Notes under the pieces: generated by a model | Databases searched by the model: none | Told to the model about the DNA's origin: nothing | The model's input: only the letters and a program-made list of their open reading frames with translations | In this document: positions 1 through 8,121 of the stretch, one piece after another | Numbering within the stretch: position 1 is the first letter of the stretch | How the letters are laid out: every line of letters starts with the position of its first letter | Made by a program: the position numbers and the translations under genes | Origin: Marinimicrococcus flavescens | Lineage (GTDB): Bacteria; Pseudomonadota; Alphaproteobacteria; Geminicoccales; Geminicoccaceae | Direction: 5' to 3' | Assembly (NCBI GenBank): GCA_029211145.1 | Contig: JARGEQ010000024.1 | Span: 17,267-81,266 of the forward strand | Length of the DNA stretch: 64,000 bases

Positions 1-1
1 G

Positions 2-427
2 GTCGCGGGCAGCGCCGGCCTCGTGCCGAGCGCGTGGAGCCGGGTGCATGAGCAGTGGGGCGGAACGCAGCTCCAGCGCCGCTTCGAGGCCTTCGCCGGA
101 CGGCCCATGGCAGAAGGCGACTACAATGCCTGGACGGCGGTGCGCGCCTTCGGCGAGGCGGTAACCCGCACCGGCAGCGCCGATCCGGCAGAGCTGCGCG
201 CCTATCTCCTGAGCGACGCGTTCCAGCTCGGCGCCTTCAAGGGCCAGGCCTTGAGCTTTCGTAGCTGGAACCAGCAGATGCGCCAGCCGATCCTCCTGGT
301 AACGCCGCGCATGCTGGTATCGGTGTCGCCCCAGGACCAGTTCCTGCACCGGCGCACCCCGCTCGATACGCTGGGCCATGACGAGCCCGAGAGCCGCTGC
401 CGGCTGAACCCCGAGGAGGCACCATGA
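2..427 (+). CDS. PQQ-associated ABC transporter substrate-binding protein (3' end only)
   Basis: Only the last 141 codons are in the window; the reading frame is open to the left edge. The tail resembles the C-terminus of the periplasmic binding-protein family found beside PQQ-dependent alcohol dehydrogenase genes: an A-W-x-A-V-R-A-F-G-E stretch, then a segment on recreating the ligand fold and a QPILLVTP-type strand near the end. Its stop overlaps the ATG of the beta-propeller gene by 4 bp (ATGA), and the pqq genes lie 4 kb downstream, which supports the assignment. Such proteins are thought to work with an ABC exporter/importer and a quinoprotein dehydrogenase; the ligand is unknown. Family call is by recognition, not by alignment. 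Confidence 0.7.
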   Translation, partial: VAGSAGLVPSAWSRVHEQWGGTQLQRRFEAFAGRPMAEGDYNAWTAVRAFGEAVTRTGSADPAELRAYLLSDAFQLGAFKGQALSFRSWNQQMRQPILLVTPRMLVSVSPQDQFLHRRTPLDTLGHDEPESRCRLNPEEAP

Positions 428-1392
428 CCAAGCGCGCTCTGCCCGTGGCCGCGATGGCCCTGCTGCTGGCCGGTGCCGCCGCCGAAGCCCGCGAGATCTA
501 CGTCTCGAACGAGAAGGGCAACAGCATCACCATCATCGACGGCGCCAGCCTCGAGGTGAGCGCGACGGTGCCGGTCGGCAACCGGCCGCGAGGCATCGCG
601 CTAAGCCCGGACGGCCGGCACCTCTACATCTGCGCCTCCGACGACGACATCATCCAGGTCCTCGACACGCAGAGCCGCAAGATCGTGGCCCAGCTTCCTT
701 CCGGCCCCGATCCCGAGCTGCTCGACCTGTCGCCAGACGGCAGCCTGATCTACGTCGCCAACGAGGACGACAACATGGTGACGGTGGTCGACGTCGCCAG
801 CCGCAACGTCGTGGCGGAGATCCCGGTGGGGGTGGAGCCCGAGGGGATGGGGGTCAGCCATGACGGGCGGTGGGTCGTCAACACCTCCGAGACCACCAAC
901 ATGGCGCATTTCATCGACAGCGAGAGCCTCGAGATCACCGACAATGTCCTGGTCGACCAGCGACCGCGCTTCGCCGAGTGGACTTCCGACGACGCCGAGG
1001 TCTGGGTCAGCGCGGAGATCGGCGGCACCGTCTCGGTGATCGACGCCGCCGCCCGCGGGGTGACGCACAAGATCGCCTTCAGCGTTCAGGGCGTGCCGCG
1101 TGAGGCGGTGCAGCCGGTGGGCGTGCGGGTGACGCGCGACCGCAGCCTTGCCTTCGTGGCGCTGGGACCCGCCAACCGCGTGGCGGTGGTCGACGCGCAG
1201 ACCTACGAGGTGCTCGACTATCTGCTTGTCGGCCAGCGTGTCTGGCAGCTCGCCTTCAGCCCGGACGAGGCCTTCATCTACTCTACCAACGGGGTCAGCA
1301 ACGACATCTCGGTGATCGACGTCGAGGCGCGCAAGGTGCTCCGCTCGATCGGCGTCGGCCGGTTTCCCTGGGGCGTGGCGGTCCGCGACTGA
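424..1392 (+). CDS. YVTN-type beta-propeller protein of the PQQ/quinoprotein locus
   Basis: 322-aa exported protein. A signal peptide covers about residues 1-22 (hydrophobic AMALLLAGAAA, cleavage near AEA-RE). The rest is a chain of about seven 40-45-residue repeats with the features of YVTN/NHL-like blades: S-P-D-G turns, a (I/V)YV(S/A)N strand and V-(I/V)D(V/A)xxxxV strands. This is the pattern of the beta-propeller family that accompanies PQQ-dependent alcohol catabolism operons. A strong GAGGAGG lies 4 bases before the ATG at 424, and the start overlaps the stop of the preceding gene. Likely a periplasmic scaffold or electron-transfer partner for a quinoprotein; no enzymatic residues are evident. 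Confidence 0.85.
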   Translation: MTKRALPVAAMALLLAGAAAEAREIYVSNEKGNSITIIDGASLEVSATVPVGNRPRGIALSPDGRHLYICASDDDIIQVLDTQSRKIVAQLPSGPDPELLDLSPDGSLIYVANEDDNMVTVVDVASRNVVAEIPVGVEPEGMGVSHDGRWVVNTSETTNMAHFIDSESLEITDNVLVDQRPRFAEWTSDDAEVWVSAEIGGTVSVIDAAARGVTHKIAFSVQGVPREAVQPVGVRVTRDRSLAFVALGPANRVAVVDAQTYEVLDYLLVGQRVWQLAFSPDEAFIYSTNGVSNDISVIDVEARKVLRSIGVGRFPWGVAVRD

Positions 1393-1509
1393 CGCGGCCG
1401 GCGCCTGCGGCGACCGAGCTTGACCGGCAGCCCGCGGCACGCCTACCAGAGCATGGGGGGCCGGTCCCCCGGTCTCGGGGCGGCCGCGAGCAGGAATGAC
1501 GGGAAAAGC

Positions 1510-2127
1510 ATGAGACGCTGTCTTTGCGCGAGCTTCCTGGCGGCAGCCTTGCTCGCCCTGCCGACGGGCGCTGCCCTCGGCCAGGCCGTCACGCCGGACT
1601 GGCCTTGTGTCCAGCGGCTCGTGCCGGAGCTCGCGCTCGGGCAGGTCTGGAGCGGGCCGCCCGCTTCCGGCCATGGATGGCAGACGGACCCCGAGACCGC
1701 CAGCCTCGCCCTCGAGCTGGCGCGTCGCAAGATGCCGCTCGACGCGGCCGGCGAGGCGATTGCCTCCTTCGCCGCCGGAGTGCCGGCGGACCAGCGCGCC
1801 GCAAGGCTTGCGGATCTGGCAAAGGGCGTGCTCGAGCTGATCAACGGTGCCCGCGCCGACATGATCCGGGGCATCCGCCGCTATGCGCAGCGCCAACAGG
1901 CGCTGGCCACCCGGATCGCCGAGGAGAGCCACGGGCTGAAGGGCCTGCCGCCGGGTCGCGGGAGCGAGGTGCCGCCCGAGCTGGCCGAGCGCAAGGAGCA
2001 GCGCGACTGGGACCTGCGGGTCTACGAGGACCGCCAGGCGCTCCTGCGTCAGCTCTGCGAGGAGCCGGTACTCCTGGAGCAGCGTGCCTTCGCGCTCGGG
2101 CGCATGATGGCGGCCAATCTGCCGTGA
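1510..2127 (+). CDS. Exported hypothetical protein of the PQQ locus
   Basis: 205 aa. I chose the ATG at 1510 because it gives a textbook signal peptide (MRR, hydrophobic core, ALG-Q cleavage near residue 25); the frame stays open upstream to 1420 but without secretory features. The mature part begins with a D-W-P-C-V-Q-R motif, has a helical mid-section and one further Cys near the C-terminus (QLCEEPV), allowing a disulfide. It overlaps the next gene by 3 bases (stop 2125-2127, GTG 2124). No enzymatic family is recognised. Its position between a quinoprotein-associated propeller and pqqA suggests a periplasmic accessory role in PQQ-dependent oxidation; this is inference. Confidence 0.7.
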   Translation: MRRCLCASFLAAALLALPTGAALGQAVTPDWPCVQRLVPELALGQVWSGPPASGHGWQTDPETASLALELARRKMPLDAAGEAIASFAAGVPADQRAARLADLAKGVLELINGARADMIRGIRRYAQRQQALATRIAEESHGLKGLPPGRGSEVPPELAERKEQRDWDLRVYEDRQALLRQLCEEPVLLEQRAFALGRMMAANLP

Positions 2128-2786
2128 GGTGGCCCGCCATCGCCCTTGCCGCGGCCGTGCTGCTGCATGGCGCCGTCGTCGCCCCGGCAGCCGGGAGCAC
2201 CGTCACCGAGCTGGTGTTCGAGCGCGGGCTGCTGGCCGGCCTGGCAGCCCCCGCCAGGCTCCACTACCGCGTCGAGGCCCGCGGCAAGGACGCGGCCATG
2301 CCCTCGGCCGAGGAAGCGCTCATGGAGGTGCGCGCGGCGGCGGCAGCCGGAGAGAAGGAGATCTGGTTCGACATCCCCTCGGGGGACGCCAGGCGGGAGC
2401 TCGGGCCTGTCGCGGCGAGCAGCCAGAATCCGCTGGTCCTGGTGTTCCTGCAGCGTGACGTCAACGAGATGGGCAGGCGCACAGGCGGCGCCCCGCTCTA
2501 TTTCCAGCAGCAGATCCGCAAGGCCTTCAATGCGCCGGCCGAGGCCGAGGCGGTGACGGTGCAGCTCGACGGCCGTGAGCTCGCGGCGACGCGCGTGCGG
2601 ATCCGGCCCTTTCGCAACGATCCCAACATCGCGCGCTTCCCGGGCTTTCGCGAGAAGATCTACGAGTTCGTGGTGGCAGACGGCATCCCGGGCGGGCTCT
2701 ACCGTATCGCCGCCACGACCCCCGATCCGCTCACCGGCGAGCTGCTGCTCGAAAAGAGCATGACCTTCAAGGGAATGGAGCGATGA
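2124..2786 (+). CDS. Exported hypothetical protein of the PQQ locus
   Basis: 220 aa, GTG start at 2124 overlapping the previous stop (GTGA). Residues 1-24 form a signal peptide (RWPAIALAAAVLLHGAVVAPAAG). The mature chain looks like beta-rich domains: an early L-V-F-E-R-G and L-H-Y segment, a central L-V-L-V-F-L-Q-R-D-V-N-E-M stretch, and a late R-I-R-P-F-x-N-D-P segment followed by Y-R-I-x-A-T-T-P-D-P-x-T-G-x-L-L. No cysteines or catalytic motifs are obvious. Its tight coupling to the flanking exported genes implies a shared periplasmic task linked to the PQQ system. Function unknown. Confidence 0.65.
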   Translation: MRWPAIALAAAVLLHGAVVAPAAGSTVTELVFERGLLAGLAAPARLHYRVEARGKDAAMPSAEEALMEVRAAAAAGEKEIWFDIPSGDARRELGPVAASSQNPLVLVFLQRDVNEMGRRTGGAPLYFQQQIRKAFNAPAEAEAVTVQLDGRELAATRVRIRPFRNDPNIARFPGFREKIYEFVVADGIPGGLYRIAATTPDPLTGELLLEKSMTFKGMER

Positions 2787-3133
2787 GACGGCTGACGCGG
2801 GCGCTTCTGGCCGGCGCCCTGCTTGCCCTTCCGGGCACCGCAGGGGCCGCCCCCGCCGACTATCCGACGGAGGCGGTGGCTGACTATGTCTTCGGCTGCA
2901 TGGCGACCAACGGCTCGACCCAGGAGGCGCTGCGCCGCTGCTCCTGCTCCATCGACCACGTCGCCCGCGAGGTCCCCTGGGAAGACTATGTGAAGGCGGA
3001 GACGGTGCTGCGCATGCGGCTCGTGCCGAGCGGCAACGACCAGGTCACCATGTTCCGCACCTCGCCCTGGGCGCAGGAGATGGTGGACAGGCTGCGCAAG
3101 GCGCAGATCGAGGCCGAGTTCGAGTGTTTCTAG
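2783..3133 (+). CDS. Small exported cysteine-containing protein of the PQQ locus
   Basis: 116 aa, ATG at 2783 overlapping the previous TGA (ATGA) and preceded by GGAGCG. Signal peptide about residues 1-22 (LLAGALLALPGTAGA). The mature part is short and helical with four cysteines: one in F-G-C-M, two in R-R-C-S-C-S, and one in the C-terminal E-F-E-C-F. That could give two disulfides, or a Cys-x-Cys redox or metal site. It closes the exported three-gene set; the gap to the LysR gene is about 40 bp. No known family recognised. Confidence 0.65.
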   Translation: MRRLTRALLAGALLALPGTAGAAPADYPTEAVADYVFGCMATNGSTQEALRRCSCSIDHVAREVPWEDYVKAETVLRMRLVPSGNDQVTMFRTSPWAQEMVDRLRKAQIEAEFECF

Positions 3134-3174
3134 GCGTTCCGCCATAGCGGCGGCGGGCGGTGCGGAGGGGCGGG

Positions 3175-4158
3175 ATGCTCAATCTCCACCAGCTGCGGAT
3201 CTTCTGGGCGGTGGCCCACAGCCCGTCGCTGACCCGCGCCGCCAAGCAGCTGGGCCTCACCCAGCCGTCCATCTCGCAGCAGCTGGCGCGGCTCGAGAGC
3301 AGCCTTGGCGGCCGGCTGTTCGACCGCATCAACAACCAGCTCGTGCTCACCGACGCCGGGCACTTCCTGTTGCGGCGGGCCGAGTCCATCCTGGCCGAGG
3401 TGGACGAGACGGAGGCGGGCCTCGCCGAGTTCCGGCTGGGCCGGCGCGGGCGGATCGCGGTCGGTGCCCTGGCATCGCTGGCCCGATGCCTGCTCCCCCA
3501 GGCCTATCGCGAGGCGCTGCGCGAGCTGCCGGACCTGGAGATCGACGTGCACGAGCTGGCGCCGGCCGAGGCGCTCGAGCAGCTCTACGGCCGCAACCTC
3601 CAGATTGCTCTCCTGTCCTCCTACTCGCTGCCCGGCAACAGGGTGTCGTTCTCGCGGATCGAGCTGACCCAGGACCCTTATGCGCTGGCAGTGCCACGCG
3701 GCCTGGACCTGGCCGCCATACGCGACCCGGAGCGCGAGCTGGACAGCGAGCAGCAGCGGCTCTTGTACCGCTGCATCCAGTTCAACTTCGGCAACCTGCA
3801 CAACCGGCGCATCGAGGAATGGTACCGCCGGGCCCTGCCCCGCCACACCACGGTCGCGACCTGCCGGACCTACGAATCGGCCCTTGCCATGGTCGAGGCC
3901 GGCCTCGGGGTGGCGCTGGTGCCGCTGCTCACCACCCGGCTGAACGGGCGCCTGCTGTTCGACGTCGAGCTCTACCCGGCCCCCGGCCTCGAGCGCCCGA
4001 TAGTGGCGCTGGTGCCGCCGCAATATCGCCGCGTGCAGCCCTGGCAGTGCTTCATCGCCGCCCTCGAGAGAGCGGGGGCGGCTCTCCAGCCGCCAGCACT
4101 GCCCAGCCCGCCGCCTTTCCTCCGCGCGGCAGCCGACCCCGCCCCTGCCCGGCCGTGA
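3175..4158 (+). CDS. LysR-family transcriptional regulator
   Basis: 327 aa. The N-terminal winged helix-turn-helix (about residues 3-62) is canonical: an L-H-Q-L-R-I-F opening, A-A-K-Q-L-G-L-T-Q-P-S-I-S-Q-Q-L recognition helix and L-x-x-S-L-G-G-R-L-F-D-R wing. Residues about 90-300 form the substrate-binding-like effector domain. ATG 3175 is preferred because a GGAGGGG lies just upstream; a GTG at 3160 would add five residues. The C-terminal 20 residues are Ala/Pro-rich and probably unstructured. Lying between the PQQ-associated exported genes and pqqA, it probably controls this locus in response to a small metabolite, but no operator could be identified. Confidence 0.85.
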   Translation: MLNLHQLRIFWAVAHSPSLTRAAKQLGLTQPSISQQLARLESSLGGRLFDRINNQLVLTDAGHFLLRRAESILAEVDETEAGLAEFRLGRRGRIAVGALASLARCLLPQAYREALRELPDLEIDVHELAPAEALEQLYGRNLQIALLSSYSLPGNRVSFSRIELTQDPYALAVPRGLDLAAIRDPERELDSEQQRLLYRCIQFNFGNLHNRRIEEWYRRALPRHTTVATCRTYESALAMVEAGLGVALVPLLTTRLNGRLLFDVELYPAPGLERPIVALVPPQYRRVQPWQCFIAALERAGAALQPPALPSPPPFLRAAADPAPARP

Positions 4159-4277
4159 TCGGCGCGCCCGGCCATAGGCCGCGCTTATGGCAGCCAAAGC
4201 CTGCGCGAGGCGCGGTGTCTGGCACAGTAGCGGGTGCTGGCCGATGGACCGGCCGGCGCTGACAGGGAGCACCGACC

Positions 4278-4367
4278 ATGAAGACCAAGAAGAGCTGGAG
4301 CGCGCCCAAGGTCACCTCCACGCCGGTGGGCATGGAAGTGACGATGTATCTGCCGGCCGAAGCCTGA
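4278..4367 (+). CDS. pqqA: PQQ precursor peptide PqqA
   Basis: A 29-codon gene too short for most ORF cut-offs. It starts MKTKKSWSAPK and contains the diagnostic E-V-T-M-Y segment: the Glu and Tyr three residues apart are the two side chains that PqqE cross-links and from which PQQ is carved. Length, basic N-terminus and C-terminal LPAEA are typical of the family. An AGGGAG lies 9 bases before the ATG, and pqqB starts 11 bases after the stop. Excision needs proteases (PqqF/PqqG type) that are not encoded in this window. The first gene of pqqABCDE. Confidence 0.95.
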   Translation: MKTKKSWSAPKVTSTPVGMEVTMYLPAEA

Positions 4368-4378
4368 TCGCGATCGGC

Positions 4379-5317
4379 ATGGCCGCCGGTCGCGGTGCCG
4401 GCCCGCGCCTGCTCGTGCGGGTGCTGGGTGCTGCGGCCGGCGGCGGCTTTCCGCAGTGGAACGACGGCAGCCCGGCCTCGCGCCGGGCCCGCGCCGGTGA
4501 CCCGGCGGCGCTGCCGGCGAGCCAAGCCTCCATCGCGCTCAGCACCGACGGCGAGAGCTGGGTCCTGGTGAACGCCTCGCCCGACCTGCGCCAGCAGATC
4601 GAGGCCAATCCGCCGCTACAGCCCCGGCTCCCCGGGCGCTCCTCGCCGATCCGCGCGGTGCTCCTCACCAACGGCGACGTCGATGCCGTGGCGGGGCTCC
4701 TGTCGCTGCGCGAGGGCACGGCGTTCGACCTCCTCGCCCATCCCCGCGTGCTGCGCACGCTGGACGCCAACCCGATCTTCGAGGTCTTGAGCCGGGCACT
4801 GGTCCGCCGCCTGCCTCTGGCGGTCGACGAGCCCAACGAGATAACGCGGCCGCTGGTGGTCGTACCATTCGCGGTGCCCGGCAAGCTGCCGCTCTATCTC
4901 GAGGACGGCCGGAGCGAGGATCTCGATACCGGCGCGCTCGACGGCGACGCGCTGGGCCTCGAGATCCAGTGCAGCGGCGCGCGGCTGGTCTATCTGGCCA
5001 ACTGCGCCGCCCTCCCCTCCTGGCTGGTCGAGCGCATCGCGGGCGCCGACCTGCTCTTCATGGACGGCACGCTGTGGCGCGACAACGAGCTCATCGCCCA
5101 GGGCCTCGGCCGCAAGACCGGCCGCCGGATGGGGCATATCAGCATGAGCGGCCCGGAAGGTGCGGTAGCGCGGCTGGCGGAGACCGCCATCGGCCGCCGG
5201 GTGTTCATCCATATCAACAACAGCAATCCCGCCCTTCTCGCCGACAGTCCCGAGCGCAGGGAGCTTGCCGCGTCGGGCTGGGAGGTGGCGCAGGACGGCA
5301 TGGAGATCCGCCTATGA
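4379..5317 (+). CDS. pqqB: PqqB, metallo-beta-lactamase-fold PQQ biosynthesis protein (metal motifs altered)
   Basis: 312 aa from ATG 4379; a GTG at 4415 gives a 300-aa form that begins at the family-typical V-R-V-L-G. The N-terminal A-A-G-G-G-F-P-Q-W-N, central N-A-S-P-D-x-R-Q-Q-I, G-R-M-G-H-I and final H-I-N-N-S-N-P motifs identify PqqB, which acts as a hydroxylase on a cross-linked Glu-Tyr intermediate. Two features depart from the PqqB sequences I recall. The C-x-C-x-x-C cluster that follows PQWN is replaced by D-G-S-P-A-S-R, and the L-T-N-G-D-V-D-H motif ends in Ala instead of His. It overlaps pqqC by 4 bp. Confidence 0.88.
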   Translation: MAAGRGAGPRLLVRVLGAAAGGGFPQWNDGSPASRRARAGDPAALPASQASIALSTDGESWVLVNASPDLRQQIEANPPLQPRLPGRSSPIRAVLLTNGDVDAVAGLLSLREGTAFDLLAHPRVLRTLDANPIFEVLSRALVRRLPLAVDEPNEITRPLVVVPFAVPGKLPLYLEDGRSEDLDTGALDGDALGLEIQCSGARLVYLANCAALPSWLVERIAGADLLFMDGTLWRDNELIAQGLGRKTGRRMGHISMSGPEGAVARLAETAIGRRVFIHINNSNPALLADSPERRELAASGWEVAQDGMEIRL

Positions 5318-6087
5318 GGCGCTATGCAGGACTGGCGAGTGCGGAGGAGCTCGAGAAGGCGCTGCGCGAGATCGGGGCGGAGCGCTACCACAACCTCCAC
5401 CCCTTCCACCGCCTGCTCCACGGCGGCCGCCTGAACCGGGGACAGGTGCAGGCGTGGGCGCTGAATCGTTACTACTACCAAAGCCGCATCCCCATGAAGG
5501 ACGCGGCCCTTCTCGCCCGCTGCACCGACCCCGGGCTGCGCCGCGAATGGCTGCAGCGGATCCTCGACCATGACGGTGCGCCGGGCGGGCGCGAAGGCGG
5601 CGAAGGCGGCATCGAGCGCTGGCTGCGGCTGTGCGAGGGGCTGGGACTGGACCCGGTCTATGTGGGCGGCGAGACGGGAATCCTGCCCGCTGTACGCTTC
5701 GCGGTGGATGCCTACCGGCATTTCGTGGCCGAGCGCTCGCTCCTCGAGGCCGTGGCAAGCTCGCTCACCGAACTGTTCGCGCCGGGGATTCATGCGGAAC
5801 GAATTCCTGGCATGCTGGCGGGCTACGACTTCGTCAGCGAATCGATGATGGGGTACTTCCGAATCCGCCTGACGCAGGCGCCGCGGGACTCCGGATTCGC
5901 GCTGGATTACGTCAGGGAGCATGCCGATTCGCCGGAGAGCCGGGAAGCCGTCTGCAACGCCCTGATTTTCAAGTGCGACGTGCTCTGGGCCCAGCTCGAC
6001 GCGCTGCACCACGCCTATGTGCTGGGCGGCGGAATCCCGGCAGGAGCGTTCGTGCCGGAGGACATGACGGGCAGGGCGGCGTCATGA
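5314..6087 (+). CDS. pqqC: Pyrroloquinoline-quinone synthase PqqC
   Basis: 257 aa, heme-oxygenase-like all-helical fold. PqqC carries out the final ring closure and oxygen-dependent oxidation giving PQQ. Visible family motifs: R-Y-H-N-L-H-P-F-H near residue 25, N-R-Y-Y-Y-Q-S-R-I-P-x-K-D near 50, I-L-D-H-D-G near 85 and A-P-x-I-H-x-E-R-I near 150, supplying the His, Tyr, Arg and Lys residues that line the active site. Length matches the family (about 250). Start ATG 5314 overlaps the pqqB stop and the end overlaps pqqD, indicating translational coupling. Confidence 0.95.
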   Translation: MRRYAGLASAEELEKALREIGAERYHNLHPFHRLLHGGRLNRGQVQAWALNRYYYQSRIPMKDAALLARCTDPGLRREWLQRILDHDGAPGGREGGEGGIERWLRLCEGLGLDPVYVGGETGILPAVRFAVDAYRHFVAERSLLEAVASSLTELFAPGIHAERIPGMLAGYDFVSESMMGYFRIRLTQAPRDSGFALDYVREHADSPESREAVCNALIFKCDVLWAQLDALHHAYVLGGGIPAGAFVPEDMTGRAAS

Positions 6088-6386
6088 GGCGGATCGACGA
6101 GGAGGCCGTGCTGGCGCTCCAGCCGTGGGTGCGCCTGCAGCACGACCGGCGCCGCGACCGCTGGGTGCTGCTGGCGCCCGAACGGGTGCTCTTTCCCTGC
6201 CCCGTCGCCATGGCGGTGCTGACACGGCTCGGTCCGGACCGGCGGTTCGGGACCATTCTCGATCTCCTGGCGGACGAGTACGAGGCGCCGCGCGAGGCGA
6301 TCCGGGCTGATGTCGAGGCGATGCTGGCGGAGCTGATCGCACGAGCCTACTTGCGGACCAGCGCAAAGGAGGCTGCCCATGACTGA
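6084..6386 (+). CDS. pqqD: PqqD peptide chaperone
   Basis: 100 aa, a RiPP-recognition-element protein that binds PqqA and presents it to PqqE. It has the usual pattern: a P-W-V-R-L-Q-x-D start, a strand R-x-V-L-L-x-P-E-R, and C-terminal helices with L-x-x-E-Y and V-x-A-M-L-x-E-L. ATG 6084 overlaps the pqqC stop (ATGA) and the C-terminus overlaps the pqqE start by 8 bases, so PqqD and PqqE are probably made in equal amounts. Separate pqqD and pqqE genes, rather than a fusion, are seen here. Confidence 0.93.
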   Translation: MRRIDEEAVLALQPWVRLQHDRRRDRWVLLAPERVLFPCPVAMAVLTRLGPDRRFGTILDLLADEYEAPREAIRADVEAMLAELIARAYLRTSAKEAAHD

Positions 6387-7530
6387 CACGAGCGAGCGGC
6401 GGCAGGACGATGCCAAAAGCCGCTCCCCCTGGACCGAGCCGCCGATGGGGCTGCTGGCCGAGCTGACCCACCGCTGCCCGCTGCAATGTCCCTACTGCTC
6501 CAATCCGCTGGAGCTCGAGCGACGCGCGGACGAGCTCGCCACCGCCGACTGGCTCCGGGTCTTCGAGGAGGCCGGCGAGCTGGGTGTGTTGCAGCTCCAC
6601 CTCTCGGGGGGCGAGCCCATGCTGCGCCCCGATCTTCCAGAGCTGGTGCGCGGGGCCCGCGCCGCCGGTCTCTATGTGAACCTCATCACCTCGGGCGTGA
6701 GCCTCGACGAGGCGCGGGCGCTGGCGCTGCGCGAGGCCGGTCTCGACCATGTGCAGCTGAGCTTCCAGGGAGCGCAGCCGGAGCTGGCCGACCGGATCGG
6801 CGGCTTTCCGGGCGGCCATGCGCGAAAGCTGGCGGCGGCCAGGGCGGTCGGCAGGGCGGGCAGGGCGCTCACGGTCAACGCGGTGGTCCACCGCCAGAAC
6901 CTCGACCAGCTCGAGGGCATGATCGAGCTGGCGCTCGAGACAGGGGCGCAGCGGCTGGAGGTAGCCCATGTCCAGTATTACGGCTGGGCGCTGCGCAACC
7001 GCGCGGCGCTGATGCCGAGCCGGGCGCAGATGGAGGCCGCGACCGCGACGGTGCACCAGGCCCAGGCGGCACTCGCGGGGCGGCTGGTGATCGACTATGT
7101 GACCCCCGACTACTGGGCGCGCCGCCCCAAGCCCTGCATGGGCGGCTGGGGCCGCAACGTGCTGAACGTGACCCCCTCGGGCCGTGTCATGCCCTGCCAC
7201 GCCGCCGCAGCCATCCCGGGCCTGCGCTTCGAGAGCGTGCAGGAGCGCGGGCTGCGCTGGATCTGGGAGGAGAGCCCGGCCTTCCAGCGGTTCCGCGGCA
7301 CCGACTGGCTCCCCGAGCCCTGCCGCTCCTGCGAGCGCCGCGAGATCGACTTCGGCGGCTGCCGCTGCCAGGCGATGCTGCTGACCGGCGATCCTGCCGC
7401 CACGGACCCTGCCTGCGAGCTCTCGCCCCATCACGCCCTCCTGCGCGAGCTGGCCGAGGGCGAGGCGACGGGCGAGCCGCCGGCGTTCGCCTACCGGAAG
7501 TTCAAGAGCCGCGAGCCGGCCGACGCGTGA
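6379..7530 (+). CDS. pqqE: PqqE radical SAM enzyme
   Basis: 383 aa. The radical-SAM Cys33-x3-Cys37-x2-Cys40 (CPLQCPYC) binds the 4Fe-4S cluster that cleaves SAM; a G-G-E-P SAM-binding motif follows. The C-terminal SPASM region has the expected cysteines (K-P-C-M-G-G-W-G, M-P-C-H, E-P-C-R-S-C-E-R-R, G-G-C-R-C-Q) for auxiliary Fe-S clusters. It forms the Glu-Tyr C-C bond in PqqA. Last gene of the operon; a short GACGCG/CGCGTC hairpin overlaps its stop (7522-7538) but there is no T-run, so termination there is doubtful. Confidence 0.95.
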   Translation: MTDTSERRQDDAKSRSPWTEPPMGLLAELTHRCPLQCPYCSNPLELERRADELATADWLRVFEEAGELGVLQLHLSGGEPMLRPDLPELVRGARAAGLYVNLITSGVSLDEARALALREAGLDHVQLSFQGAQPELADRIGGFPGGHARKLAAARAVGRAGRALTVNAVVHRQNLDQLEGMIELALETGAQRLEVAHVQYYGWALRNRAALMPSRAQMEAATATVHQAQAALAGRLVIDYVTPDYWARRPKPCMGGWGRNVLNVTPSGRVMPCHAAAAIPGLRFESVQERGLRWIWEESPAFQRFRGTDWLPEPCRSCERREIDFGGCRCQAMLLTGDPAATDPACELSPHHALLRELAEGEATGEPPAFAYRKFKSREPADA

Positions 7531-7560
7531 AGCGCGTCTTCGATAGATGGGCCATGGCGG

Positions 7561-7712
7561 GGCCGCTGCCTCGGGCGGGCAACGGGATCGAGGTAGGGGC
7601 GCTGCGCACGGCTTTCTTTTGCTGTTTTCTCTCAGTTGGCGGCGGTGAGGGTTCACCGGATCTTCAGCTTTTCCGGCGATCCTGCTGGTGGGGGCGTCTG
7701 CCGCCACGCTCG
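7561..7712 (+). repeat. Dispersed inverted repeat, copy A
   Basis: Matches the reverse complement of 17146-17290. Shared blocks include GGGCGCTGCGC, GGCGGCGGTGAGGGTTCA, CGGATCTTC and GGCGATCCTGCTGG, with roughly 75-80% identity by eye across about 115 bases and weaker similarity beyond. A partial inverted echo of its inner end (CAGCAGGATC) occurs at 7731-7740. Read on the minus strand it starts N-P-H-R-R and could encode a short basic peptide, but this is not conserved in frame for long. Origin unknown. Confidence 0.7.
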
Positions 7713-8105
7713 CCCTGCGGCTCTTCCTTCAGCAGGATCCGAAGATGACAAGGGTAACGGTCGACCAAAGATGAGCGATGGCAGGATGAGTGGCGCCAAT
7801 GGTGCCCTGCCCGCCAGACACCGCCGGCGACTCCGAAAGGCGAATAAACCTGGCCGCGCGCAGCGCCTTGCACGGCACCGGAACCCCGGTCCTGCGCCAC
7901 CCGTCGACAGCCCAGAGACGGCGTGCGGCATTCGTCTGCGGCAGAGGCCTCTGGCAGATCGGGAGCCGCTACGAATCCGGTGGCGAGCGGCGCCGCTGTG
8001 TCCATCTCCAGGCCTTGCCGGCTGCCGCCGGCTCGGCGCTGCAGGAGGCGCCGGCGTCCGGCACGGTGCCCGGTGGCGCCGGGTTCCGCCTTCCGGAAGG
8101 AAGCG

Positions 8106-8121
8106 GCTAACAATTCTGCGC
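8106..8121 (-). repeat. Stray iteron-like sequence
   Basis: Reverse complement reads GCGCAGAATTGTTAGC, agreeing with the iteron consensus ACGCAGAATCnTTAGC seen at 12051-12330. It lies 4 kb from the main array, inside the gene-poor region. It may be a relic of an older origin or a secondary RepA site. Confidence 0.5.

Noticed and set aside
601..1932. Long minus-strand reading frame opposite the propeller gene
   Set aside because: Composed of V/D/H/R-rich residues with no domain; it is a shadow caused by high GC in the third codon position of the plus-strand gene. The same holds for most long antisense frames in the window.
7522..7538. Hairpin overlapping the pqqE stop as a terminator
   Set aside because: Six base pairs and no T-run; not enough for intrinsic termination.
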